A stretch of 64,000 nucleotides of DNA, taken from the NCBI RefSeq assembly GCF_019703515.2, contig NC_059349.1:23470744-23534743 (forward strand). The letters are read 5' to 3'. This DNA comes from Myxocyprinus asiaticus. Its lineage: Eukaryota; Chordata; Actinopteri; Cypriniformes; Catostomidae. Made by a program: the position numbers and the translations under genes. This document shows positions 22,745 to 34,400 of this stretch, one piece after another. Position 1 is the stretch's first letter; the number at the start of each line of letters is the position of its first letter. Under the pieces are notes generated by a model, which did no database searches, was not told the DNA's origin, and saw only the letters and a list, made by a program, of their open reading frames with translations.

Positions 22745-23580
22745 CTTCATTACTTTTGTTGGGAACTAAATTTGTCTGCTTTTATTTATTTTGCTTGCAA
22801 ATGTCTTCTCTCCTGCCCAAGGGGTGGTAAAAGAAGGTGAAATGCCTTCTTACACCTCCCACGCCAAACTCCACCTCTTTGAGAGGTGTCAGAAATGATG
22901 ACATGACGGCACATGAATGAATGACCTGATGATACTTTTGATAGATGTGTTAGTTCCTGTTTATAGATATGTTACATTTGTAGCAGGCTCTAAATAATAT
23001 AAATCTTACTGTACCTCTCCATGTAATCATTCCTCTGGTTTACTTAATGATGAAAGTGTACAACAGCATTTAACAGTGCATGAAATAGTTTTAAATACCT
23101 AATGTTATGTTTATTTATTTGTATGCTTATTATGTAGTTACTGTGTTTTAATATTCAGTTTAAGATATTGTTTAACATACTCATCATTAAACCAGCACTA
23201 ATTGCCACCTGGAAGGAAAAGACTTAAATCAAATTTGACATAGTTTTTCATTTAAAGATATCATATTTTGGAAAGACTAGCTTCAAATTTGAAATAAAAA
23301 GAAATGGGAATATAGGGATGAAAGCTAGAAAGCAAACTAGGTAAAGTGATTCATAAAACTGAACTGAGGTCAATGGCAGTTATATACTGGAAAGACAGGT
23401 AGAGTGGTAAAATTAGATCTAAGTCTATTTAGAGTGCACTTTATGCCTGAAATAAATGTAAACCATTACACTACCTTGCTGTTTGTGGTCTGTACAATTT
23501 GGATTTGAAATGATGTAGTTATGCTCTAGCAAACACCACAACTGTAAGTAGTCATGTATGTTTGTATGTTTAGTTTATAC
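22745..23580. other. Region downstream of pla2g4a, no gene seen
   Basis: AT-rich unique-looking sequence with AATAAA at about 23291 and 23452. Either could be the pla2g4a cleavage signal if transcription passes through the LTR element. Confidence 0.35.
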
Positions 23581-23589
23581 ACAAAGTTA

Positions 23590-25140
23590 TCAGTGTTGCA
23601 AGGCTGGCACCGGAATGTCTACACCCAAAAGGCTCTGTGAGAACCAACGTCATAAAACTCTCACACAGATGAGCATCACCACCTAAGACAACACTCCCTA
23701 CTTTTTAAGGACCATAAAACACAAATCTCACATCTGATCTCTCTCTCACCTCAGGTCACTTTAAGGACACCAAAAACTAAGTTATAACTTATCTGTACTG
23801 TAATGTTAAATGTTTTCTGATCATACATGTTTGGTATCATTCAAGAGGTCTCAGTGCAACTGGTAAAACAGTCTCATTCCCTTTCAGCAAAGTCAAATCA
23901 CAAGTAAGATTTAAGAACTTTAAGATACTGTATTCTATCAGAGAATGCCCCTCCCAAGTCTCCCACAGGGACCAGATGCTGTATGCAGATTAGGTGCATT
24001 CTTTGTAAACATCAAACGACCTACTCAATCAAGTTTCAAAGGTCCACTTACAACTCCCTAAATTGTAAACCAAATCCTAAATAACATCAAACATACACAT
24101 CCAAAATAACAATAGAATCGTTTCGTCCTTAAGGAAGGATGGCAGAGGAGCTCTTGGAATCTGTAAGCAGATCTCCCATGCTGTACCGCTGCATGTAGTT
24201 TATATTTGTCTGGGAATCTGTAAGCCAGATCTCCCATGCTTTGCCGTTGCATGTAGTTTTGTCAGGTATGGTTCTTTGACTTGTCTTTATTTTTAGAAAT
24301 GTTTATTTATTCTGATCATGTGTGAAACTGGCTTTGATTGATTTTGTAACTTACGTTTTAAATCCTACCTGGCAAATAAATAGTTATTATTTGATTTATT
24401 CTGTATTCATCCGAAATCATTTATCACCGGTAGATTCGAGGGATGCCTTTTGTTACCGCAAACTTATGTCCAGGATAATGATCATTACTGGAGCTTATGA
24501 ATAGGAGGAAACCACGTAAGACTACCAGTCACTGCTTATCACCGTCTTAGCAAGTTGTATGAAACATGACTAAATAAAACTATAATCTGGTTATGAGCAA
24601 GCAGTAGGCGGCCTTACCAGATGATATTAGTAAACCCTGCAACTGCTGACTATGAACGGGCTGGCGATTTTGTGTCCGTGAGATCTATGCAATTAATCGG
24701 CCGGCATATGACTCTAAGCGACAATCGGGACCTGGATGAAAGGATAATGAAAATAAAGATGGTTCAGAGTAACCAATAACTTAAAAAGTTCAAATTAAAA
24801 TAATGATCAGAAGTTAATTAGAGCTGATATCTAAATTAGAGGTCAATTTAAATTGGAGTCAGATTAATATAAAATTGGAGGCCGATAAAATGAATAACGG
24901 AATCAATTTGTAAAGTGTAAATTAACAATAATTGCTTTACTTCAGCGCTCAGAAAAGACAGAACAATGCAGAGACCTTCAAGGGGCCAGTCTATTGGAAT
25001 CTGACATCGGAACAAATAGTTTGGTTTTTTACCCCCAATTTACAGTGTCATCTTCACAGTATGCTTTGCATTTACCCTTGAGGTGTGTTACTAGCCTAAC
25101 AGACGGGTCAGTGCAGTACCTGGCTATAGAATTAAAATGA
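23590..25140. other. Possible LTR-type remnant
   Basis: There is no ORF with homology. Features seen: a TATA-like CATAAAACAC (about 23712), a direct repeat of about 50 bp (aatctgtaagcagatctccc at about 24158 and a near copy at about 24215, each followed by a (t/a)ccg(c/t)tgcatgtagttt run), then CAAATAAATAG (24374) in a U3-R-U5-like arrangement. The stretch at 24600-24960 looks like neither gene nor simple repeat. The LTR reading is a guess. Confidence 0.25.
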
Positions 25141-26260
25141 CTCATTAAGGCTGCAAGGTTTTTTTTTTTTAATTTTAATTTTTTAATTAATTTATTTATT
25201 TTATTTTTTTAAACATAATAAAAGTGCATCAGTGAACTATTTGGAACATCTGTTACTGGAAAACAGAAGTAGAGCAGACATGCACACTAAGTAAGCTTGT
25301 TTAGAGAATGACCTAATACAATTTCAGAAATGTATTTCTAAAACTTGTATAATTGATCAGAAAAACATCAAGATCTTTGAAAAGATGGCAATTTTACGGT
25401 TTCATATTTTATAAAGGCAAAAAAAAAAAAAAAACAGATAACACTTATCTGTGCAAATATTTTTTTTAGACAAAATCAGGAACATTTGCCTCATTTGAGA
25501 AAATGTCTTAGTTGGCAAAAATAGTAGCTGTTAAGTATTTCCTAAAAGTTTACCATACAGTAAACTGAGTTTACTCAGCAAACTTAAAATTCAATAACAG
25601 AAAGAAAGAATATCACATGTATCTGGGTCTCCTGGCAAGAGCCCAGGTAACATTTTCTTAAAGGGGTCATGCCATGTCTATTTTTTTATATTTGTTCCTT
25701 AAGGTTCACTTATAATATAAGTAAAGTTTTCCGCCCAAAATATTTTCTGTCAGAAACATTCAGTTTTGGTGCTTCTTCTCCATTAAGGCTTGACCGTACA
25801 CGCCCACTGTTATGACTGGCTCTTTGCTTCTTGCCATCTCACTGTTCACCACTGCTGAGTGGGCTACAGAAGTGATTAAAGGTGAAGTAGGCATTGATAT
25901 GTTGTTGTGGAGGCGGTCAGATGCAAATGTCAACCACAGTGTGACATCACAATGTGGAGCAAGTAGAGAATGAATCTTTTTAGCAGCTTGGTTTCAACAA
26001 AAGCTTTTTTGCAGTGAGGAGGAGGTTTTGAGTTCTGAAACTTGCAGAATGTTTTTATAGTACAATGACCTCTTATTAGTTCCAGAGACTGAGATATGGT
26101 CAGTAGTACAGATCTTACTAAGATTTATGTTCTTGTTACTCTCCCTCTTCCTTTCATTGTTGACGGGATGGGGGTGCCGCCCCCTCATGCCTCGTGCCGA
26201 CCCCTACAAGATGCCACCCTGGGCAACTGCCCATGACGCCCATGCTTAAATCCGCCACTG
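25140..26260. other. Intergenic, repeat-derived
   Basis: Contains poly-T and poly-A tracts (25158-25210, 25418-25436). At 26240-26260 is a segment (cccatgcttaaatccgccactgg) that resembles the terminus of a hAT-type element read in reverse. No gene seen. Confidence 0.35.
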
Positions 26261-26404
26261 GTGGTAGTATATGCTATTCCAAGCTCAGCCCTGGCATTAG
26301 GCATTACCTCTTTAGGCCTTTGGAAAATGTATCAATTTGCCTATATTGCCATCTGCTGGACTCCTAATTATAATATCTTGTTTACAAAAGAGTTTCAATG
26401 CAGA

Positions 26405-26640
26405 TTTAAAGGGATAGCCAAAAATCTAAATTCTCTCGTCATTTACTCACCCTCATGCCATCCCAGATGTGTGACTTTCTTTCCGCTGCTGAACACAAAT
26501 GAAGATTTTTAGAAGAATATCTCAGCTCTGTAGGTCCATACAATGCAAGTGAATGGTGGCCAGAAATCTGAAGGTCCAAAAAGCAGATAAAAGCAGTATA
26601 TAAGTAACCCATATGACTCCAGTGGTTACATCCATATTTA
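26405..26640. mobile_element. Fold-back MITE, family A, single arm
   Basis: Starts AAAGGGATAGCC and has TTTACTCACCCTCATGCCAT, ctgctgaacacaaatgaaga, and the ccatacaatgcaagtgaatg and gactccagtggtta blocks of family A. The second arm is absent. Confidence 0.75.
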
Positions 26641-26819
26641 GTTTAATATATTGAGTTTCAGTGTGGATTTAATAGTGCAGATTTGATTTCTAAAGACTGA
26701 ATATATAGATAATAGATTTAATATATAGTACAGTGGTTCTCAACCTTTTTGAATCCAAGGCTCTCCATTGTCCAAGAAAATATTTGTAATATTTGTTAGC
26801 CAACAGATGACACGTGATG

Positions 26820-26979
26820 TCATCCTGAAGGTGTTCGTTCAGGCCGCAGCCACAGGGGGCGCCTTCTATGCGGAAGTCCACAAGCGACCGAGCTGCTTCC
26901 TGAAAGTGCTGGTACTACTCTGTATAAAACTAGAAAAGCACATTACCATACAGTTTCTTCTTACGTGATCGAACCAGCC
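26820..26979 (+). promoter_or_regulatory. arpc5: Putative arpc5 promoter and 5' UTR
   Basis: GC-richer stretch with GGGGGCGCC, an ETS-like CTTCCTG and a TATAAAA at 26923-26929, about 50 nt before the ATG at 26980. The short distance leaves room for only a brief leader, so the TATA-like motif may not be the real start signal. Confidence 0.4.
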
Positions 26980-28389
26980 ATGTCGAAGAACACGGTGTCA
27001 GATCGATTCAGAAAGGTCGATGTAGATGAGTACGACGAAAACAAGTTTGTCGACGAAGAGGACGGCGGAGAAAATCAGATGGGTCCGGATGAGGCTGAGG
27101 TGGATTCTCTCATCAGATCATATCCTTTCAGTCCTGTTACTTATATGATTATTTTTCCTATAGCTTGCATGTTGCATGATATTTCTATTGTTCAGTTTTT
27201 GGAAACCCTTGTAACTCTAGAGCTAATTTGCAATTATTTGATATTGTTATCTACTCACTGGTAGACAAGGGTGTGGTAGTCAGTGACTTCATTCATTTGG
27301 GATATGCACACTACCTGCTCCCAAAAGAAATGTACAAATCTTTATGGTCATTAAAAGTAATTACTGCTACAATGGTTAATGCATGCAGTATATAAAGCTG
27401 TGCCCGATACATGTGGCAATTACTTACAAACTGTCAGAAATTGTGGTCGTGTGGCACGGTTATTTTAGTAACCAAAACTGAAACGAAACTATTCATTAAA
27501 AAGCATTTTCGTAAACTGAAATAAAATATTTTAAAATAAATGAAAAACGAAACGAAACTAACAGCAGTTAATAATAAAAAATAAAACTTACTGAAATAAA
27601 ATACAAATTATCAAAAATAAATGATCGTTTTCGTAATCAACGAGCTGTCATCATGGCGGGGAAATCTGGCCTGTGTGTGTGTTTGAGATGTTCATCTTCA
27701 GAGCCGCAGACACTATTGGGCAGTTTAGTTGAACACATGCAGGTGGCGTTGTGGCATGTAATGCACATGAGGTTAGATGATACTGAAAGACTGATATATG
27801 AAGACGTCTCGGACATGAATTATGGCTGGTAGGAAGTCTTTATTTTAAAAACCAAGTATAATAATTTTTTCACGATCTTCTATAAATATTTTCAGGTCCT
27901 ACTGGCTGGCATACTGGGGTAACAGGTGCAATACAATGGCAAAGGCGCTAGTGTTAGCATTAACGCATGTAAACATTACAAATAATTACACATAATCTTA
28001 TGCAGATATCTTTCAATCATCGAGTTGTTATAACAGCTTCTTTTACTTATTTAATGTGGATTCCATTAATAGAATGAAGCAGAAAGCATAATATTTCAAG
28101 AATATGCAGTATGTGCACACTTTTTTTCTTCATGTTGGTATTTGGATCATTTCTGCAGTACAGCGGCCTCTGGCGTGCAGGTTGAATGGATAACATACTA
28201 TATTCAGTCCTACCAGGACCAGAGTTTTGCGGCCCAAAATGGACTGAATTTGCTCACATTTTGAGATGCAGTTTGCGGGATTTTTTGGGGGGTTGTTTTG
28301 TAGTGAACACTCACAAATAATCAGTATACACCTCTGTCAATTACATGTAAATATGTTAGTGCACAATAAATTAATATGCTGTTAGCAGG

Positions 28390-28449
<60 letters not shown>

Positions 28450-31400
28450 GAATTAAAAAAAAAGCAAGTACAAAAAGTGGCTTTTTCTTTGCAATTCTTC
28501 CCATAAGACCTGCACTTCTGAGTCTTCTCTTTACTGTTGTACATGAAACTGGTGTTGAGCGAGTAGAATTCAATGAAGCTGTCAGCTGAGGACATGTGAG
28601 GCATCTATTTCTCAAACTAGAGACTCTGATGTACTTATCCTCTTGTTTAGTTGTACATCTGGGCCTTCCACATCTCTTTCTGTCCTTGTTAGAGCCAGTT
28701 GTCCTTTGTCTTTGAAGACTGTAGTGTACACCTTTGTATGAAATCTTCCGTTTTTGGCAATTTCAAGCATTGTATAGGCTTCATTCCTCAAAACATTGAT
28801 TGACTGACTAGTTTCTAGAGAAAGCTGTTTCTTTTTTGCCATTTTTGACCTAATATTGACCTTAAGACATGCCAGTCTAATGCATACTGTGGCAGCTCAA
28901 AAACAAACACAATGTTAAGCTTCATTTAACTAACCAAATAACTTTCAACTGTGTTTGATATAATGGCAAGTGATTTTCTTGTACCAAATTAGCAATTTAG
29001 CATGATTACTCAAGGATAAGGTGTTGGAGTGATGGCTGCTTGAAATGGGGCCTGTCTAGATTTGATCAAAAATGACTTTTTTTCAAATAGTGATGGTGCT
29101 GTTTTTTACATCCGTAATGTCCTGACTATACTTTGTGAATTAAAGTACCAATTTCCTTCCAAAACAGCAAAATCTGTAAATTATTCATTAGCTATACAAG
29201 ACGGGGGAAATTGCTGGGGTTTTTTTTTTTAGCGTATTGGTAAAGAATCACAATTTATGATACCAGTATTGTCAGATTTTATTGATGTTCTTTGATCATA
29301 ATCTTGACCAACCGTTTTTGAGATTTTGGTCTTTCTCCATTCAAGTAGTTAGGAACTGCACCGGCATGACTGGAAATAGCCTCCCGAGAGCGTTCCAAAG
29401 ATGGCCGACAGTGGACTGACTTGCTAGAACAACTTTGCTTCCGGTAGACAGCTAGCTTTTCAGTTACCACATCTTATCCACCTTTTTCCTACGTCCCATT
29501 ATGCTTAGCGCGAAATGTCCATTGTCAAGTAAACACGGCTGTTGTTGCGGTGTTCGTCCATTCGTTCTTTCATTGCAGTGTTGAGATTTTGAGGAGAGCG
29601 TGTATGATTTCATGAGGCCATACATCAATCACTCTATCAGTGTGTTACTGAACGATAATAAACTGCAAAAAAGACAAAGACAAAGAAAACGTGAACAAAA
29701 CTGGCGCGCTGCTTCTCCCAGATGCAGTTGAGATTTAATCTAAGCAGAAATGCTACATTTCGAGCAAAATTATTGGTTGTTTTAGTGGAGTACCTGTGTT
29801 AGTTCAGCTTCAAATGTTTGTGCTTGTCATCTTGTCACCCTTTATGTTCAGATCAGACAGACACACCGAGGAACAGCTTGAAGTTCTCATACTTGGGTAT
29901 GTAATCACTTTTTCAAGTTCCTTTATGACTCGGTACACTTGACATTGCGTTTATTAATGCATTACTTGACCTAGTTGAAACCGCTCTACAATATCGGCAA
30001 TATTCTGATATTGGCTTCTTGTTTGAGCTCCGCCTGTCCTGGCGTGAAGCTGCCTGCTATAAAAGCAGGTGCACAAACACCATTTACTCAGAATTTCTTC
30101 CTTCAAGACAGCGATTCATCTTTTGTCTTGAAGCCCTCTACCCTTCGCCGTCGATATACACGAGTCAGTGGGCGGAATCTTCACGGCTACGAGAATACTC
30201 TCCGCTCCCCTGTAGTGCTCCGGCAAACATCACTCTGCCTCGCCGCTTGACGCTTCGCTGGTGAACGGGCCTCAGCACCCTGATTCCCCTCAGCGTTTTG
30301 GCAGGTGTTGTGTATCCTTACAAAGCAAATGCATATTGTGTATTGTGTGAAATATTTATTTATATATCTAAAAGAGTCGCTTATGTGTTCACGTCTTTTT
30401 AAAGTTGTCGTTCTGTAAGTGTTCCTTGTGCGAGAGGCACATCCCGCCATCAGACCAGCATGAGAGCTGCATTTACTGTCTGGACCGTGCCCACGCAGAG
30501 TCGGCTCTCATGGAGACAGACTGCCCTCATTGTGAGGGCATGAGTCTCAAGACGCTTTGCTCGCGAATCACCCTCGTTCTGAGGGACGATTCAGCCTCCC
30601 GCGCCCTCCCACCTGCCTCTTTTGTGACAGCCGAGGGATCACACTAGGAGGCAGGATGAATTTGAGGTGGTCCTCATGCCAGCACACGCCCCACGAGCCC
30701 CTCAATCTCCATGTAATGCGTCTATGCCAATACATTATGTGCGTGACGAGCACGGCCTTTTCTGATGCTGGAGATGATGACGATGTCATGTCTCTCGCTG
30801 CATCAAGGTTGGTCAAAGAGCTCTATCGAGTGGTCTCCTCCAGAGGAGCCTACACATTCTCACCTTGATGAATGGTTCCTGCAGTCCGGACACCATCAAG
30901 CGACTGCGTCCCATAGATCTACCCCATTCATTGCTGAAGTTCATAACGAACTGTCAAAATCCTGGCGCTCGCCCTATTCAGCTCGCCCGCAAACGGACGA
31001 GCAACGCTACGATCCAGAGACGTACAGAGAGCTCCGCACCGCTACGGACTTAGTACTGTGAGCTACGAAAGTCACTGCACAGGCCATTGGCAAGTCAATG
31101 AGCATCCTGGTCTTTTTGGATCATCACATCTGGCTGACCCTCATGGAAATGCGTGACACGGGGAAAGTATGAGAACTTCACAGCTAATCCTCAGTGTGTC
31201 TGTTTGATTTGAACATAAAGGGTGACAAGATAACAAGCACATACGTTTGAAGCTGAACTAACACAGGTACTCCACTAAAACAACCAATAATTTTGCTCAA
31301 TGTTGCGTTTGTGCTTGGATTCTAGTTCTGAGACGCTTGAATCATGTGCTCGTGACACACCCATTCAAAATGTTGACTCCGAAACAGATCTTATCATATC

Positions 31401-34400
31401 TTTCCTCGGGACTGATTTTCGTCAATTGATCTGAAGGATGCGTACTTCATGTTCCAATTGCACCGCGTTACAGGCAGCTTTTTAGGTTCACATTCGAGGG
31501 AACTGCGTATCAATTTAAAGTCCTTAATTTCAGTCTTTTTCTGGCTTCCCGCACATTCACAAAATGTATAGATGTGGCGTTCGCCCCATTGAAAATGAAT
31601 GGGGTGTGTTTTGAATTACATCAGCGATTGGTTATTACTAGCCAGTTAGAGGCACTACTGCTTTGCCATATGGAAAATCTGGCCTAATGTCAACTGGGCG
31701 AAAAGCACACTTTTCCCCAGCCAGTAAATCTCCTTTTTAGGAGTTCATGCGTGCGCACCTCATGAACGAGTGCGTACAGACCATTCTTCGGTGTCTGTTT
31801 CAGTTCAAACTGAAAAAAACATTACCACTGAAGTCATTTCATTTTCATGTGCATCACGATAACTCTGGCTGCTCTAGCAACATGGATAGCGCCAGCCTTC
31901 TACCAACAGGGTGTTATGCTGGGTCAGGTTTTCAGAAAGAGAGTGCTGACCACAAATGCATCTAACACAGGTTGGGACATGGTGTGTAATGGACGCCCAC
32001 ATTCGACACCTGGAAACAGGTGCGAAACGGCCATGACATGTCAACCGACTAGAGCTACTAGATGTCTTTCTAGCTTTGAGAGCTTTTCATTCCGATATTG
32101 TGAATCACCACATTCTGATTCATCCAGACAACACAACGGTAGTGCCATATATATGTCGCCATGTCAGGCTGGCCCACGTATGGCCTGTGAAAAGCAAGTA
32201 TGCGCTTCCTCTGGTGTGCCCCCTACATTCTGTTATCAGCAAAGTCCGAGTGGGCATGCAAACAGTTCTGTTAATTGCGCCGAAATGGCCCAATCAGTCC
32301 TGGTTTCTGGAGATGGTAGAAATACTGGATGGGCCTCCATGGAAATACTGCTGGAGAAAAATAGTCTCTCTCAAACACAAGGCACGGTTTGGCATCCCCA
32401 GCCAGAGCTGCGAAGCCTACAGGTGTGGCCTTTGAACTGAGCGTGCTAAACGTGCCAGAACTGACACACTCAGTCATGTCCATTTTACAGGCCAGAGCGC
32501 TGTCCACGAGGTGCCTCTACGTGCTAAAATGGAATGTGTTCACTGATTGGTGTCTTTCACATAGCAAGGACTCTGTAAACTACCCCATACATGAAATTCT
32601 AATATTAGACGCAGGACTCACTCTGTCATCGCTCAAAGTTTTTGTGGCGACTATATCTGCGTATCACACATATTGTTCCTTAGAGGAGCAAGACGGTTAA
32701 ATCCACCTCCGCCGGCTTGGGACCTAACTTTGGTCATAAAAGTGCTCGCAGGGCCCCCATTCGAGCCTTTGGACTCTGTGGATTTGCGCAGTCTCCATTA
32801 ATACCGCACTACTGCTGGCTCTGTCCTCAGTAAAATGGGTCTGTGACTTACATGCACTATCAACTGACAATTAATCTCTGGAGTTTGGCCCCGGACTTCC
32901 AAAAGCCACTGTCAAACCCAGAAAAGGCTATGTGCCTAAGGTTCTAACCACACCCTTCAGAGCGCAGGTGGTTCACCTTCAAGCCTTCTTCCCCCCTCCA
33001 TTTAATTAAATTCCTTGCATTTGTTATGCCCTGTGCAGGTGCTACATACATACGTTGAGCGCACCTGCCAGTTCAGACTGTCTGATCAGATCTTTGTGTG
33101 CTATGGAGGATGCACGAAAGGAGTGCCCGTCTCCAAGCAAAAACTTTCTCACTGGATTGTTGATGTGATTGCCCTGGCTTACGAGTCGCAGGGTAAGATA
33201 TGCCCAATTGATGTTAAAGTATGCTCAACTAGTGGCATGGCCTCCTCATGGGCATGGACGAATGTTGTGTCTCAAACGACATTTGCATGGTTTTACAACC
33301 TAAATGTAATGTCTCACTCTTCACAAGTCCTCTCCGTTTAGAGTGCTTGCTATTTCGTTTGCCAAACATATACTTATGCCCCTTCCTTTAAGTACGGGCT
33401 CCCCATCATTTTACACAACCGCCTGCATTCAGGCCATTGTAATTTACCATAAAGTCACAAGCACTTTCATTATAAATAAACTCCCTTCCCGACTGGGTTC
33501 ATGAAGGGGTTAATTCATACTATATGACTACAGTTAATATATTCATTTTGAGTGCTCTCCTCCTGGCCCAACATGAGGGTCACTCACTTGCGGCATACTC
33601 GTGTCAGTTGCCGTCCCGTGGGAGTCTCTGGAACCTCTCTGGAAGGTTATGTCGTGTAGTGCGGCGCGATGGGTTTCTGTTCCCCATATGCATTAGCAAT
33701 CGCAATGTCAAATTTACAGAGTCGTAAGGAAACATCTCGGTAACCTACGTAACCTCGATTCCCTGAGACGAAGGGAACGAGACATTGCAAACTCTGGCCA
33801 CACTACAAGACTCAGAGTTCTTTTGAGGTGCGAGCTATGCGCTCCTTGTCCCTCAGTCAGAAAATTCTGAGGAATGGTGTTTGCACGCCTGCTTTTATAG
33901 CGGACAGCCTAAAAGGGTGGGGCTTAAACACCATAGCCAATATTAGAATATTGGCATTATTGTAGAGCGGTTTCAACTAGGTCATGTGGAAGGATACTCC
34001 CCATATGCGTTCGCAAATGCAATGTCTCGTTCGCTTCGTCTCAGGGAACCGAGTTTACGTACGTAACCGAGATGTTTTCATTGATTGTGTGAGTTGTAAC
34101 ACCTTCTACTGATTGGTCAACTTCAGGTAGATCGCCAAATTGGCTTGTTCAACTGTACACACCTCATGAAATCAAGGCAATAATGGCCACATTTTTTAGA
34201 CAGATTTAACAATTAGCGGGAGGTCGTGAGCTACACGGCTCCGCTCATAATTCCTCTCACACAATGCAAGCCGTGACCACACGAGCACCAACGATTTCCC
34301 CGTGATCTCTCCCGACTGAAAAAAAAAAAAACAGTCGGTAGCTCGCACGACAGCCGAAAATCACACTGTGTACGCCCACCTTTGTGTAATGCTCTGCTTC

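Larger units (their letters stand above)
29968..34079 (+). mobile_element. DIRS-like (tyrosine-recombinase) retrotransposon, decayed
   Basis: Ends are inverted repeats: GACCTAGTTGAAACCGCTCT (29968) is found reversed at about 33981-33964, and similarity runs on through GCTATAAAAGCAGG (reversed at about 33895). Beyond the right repeat, a block around cgagacattgca / tctcgttcccttcgtctcagg occurs twice in opposite orientation (33735-33795 and 34010-34075), as expected of the DIRS internal complementary region. Order of coding remnants: Cys-rich gag-like, RT, RNase H, tyrosine recombinase. All are broken by stops. No target duplication is visible, as is usual for DIRS. It sits inside arpc5 intron 1 in the same orientation as the gene. 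Confidence 0.85.

Noticed and set aside
30019..30264. Overlapping plus-strand frames at the DIRS left end
   Set aside because: They lie in the terminal repeat; no conserved protein is visible, and the coding remnants start further right.
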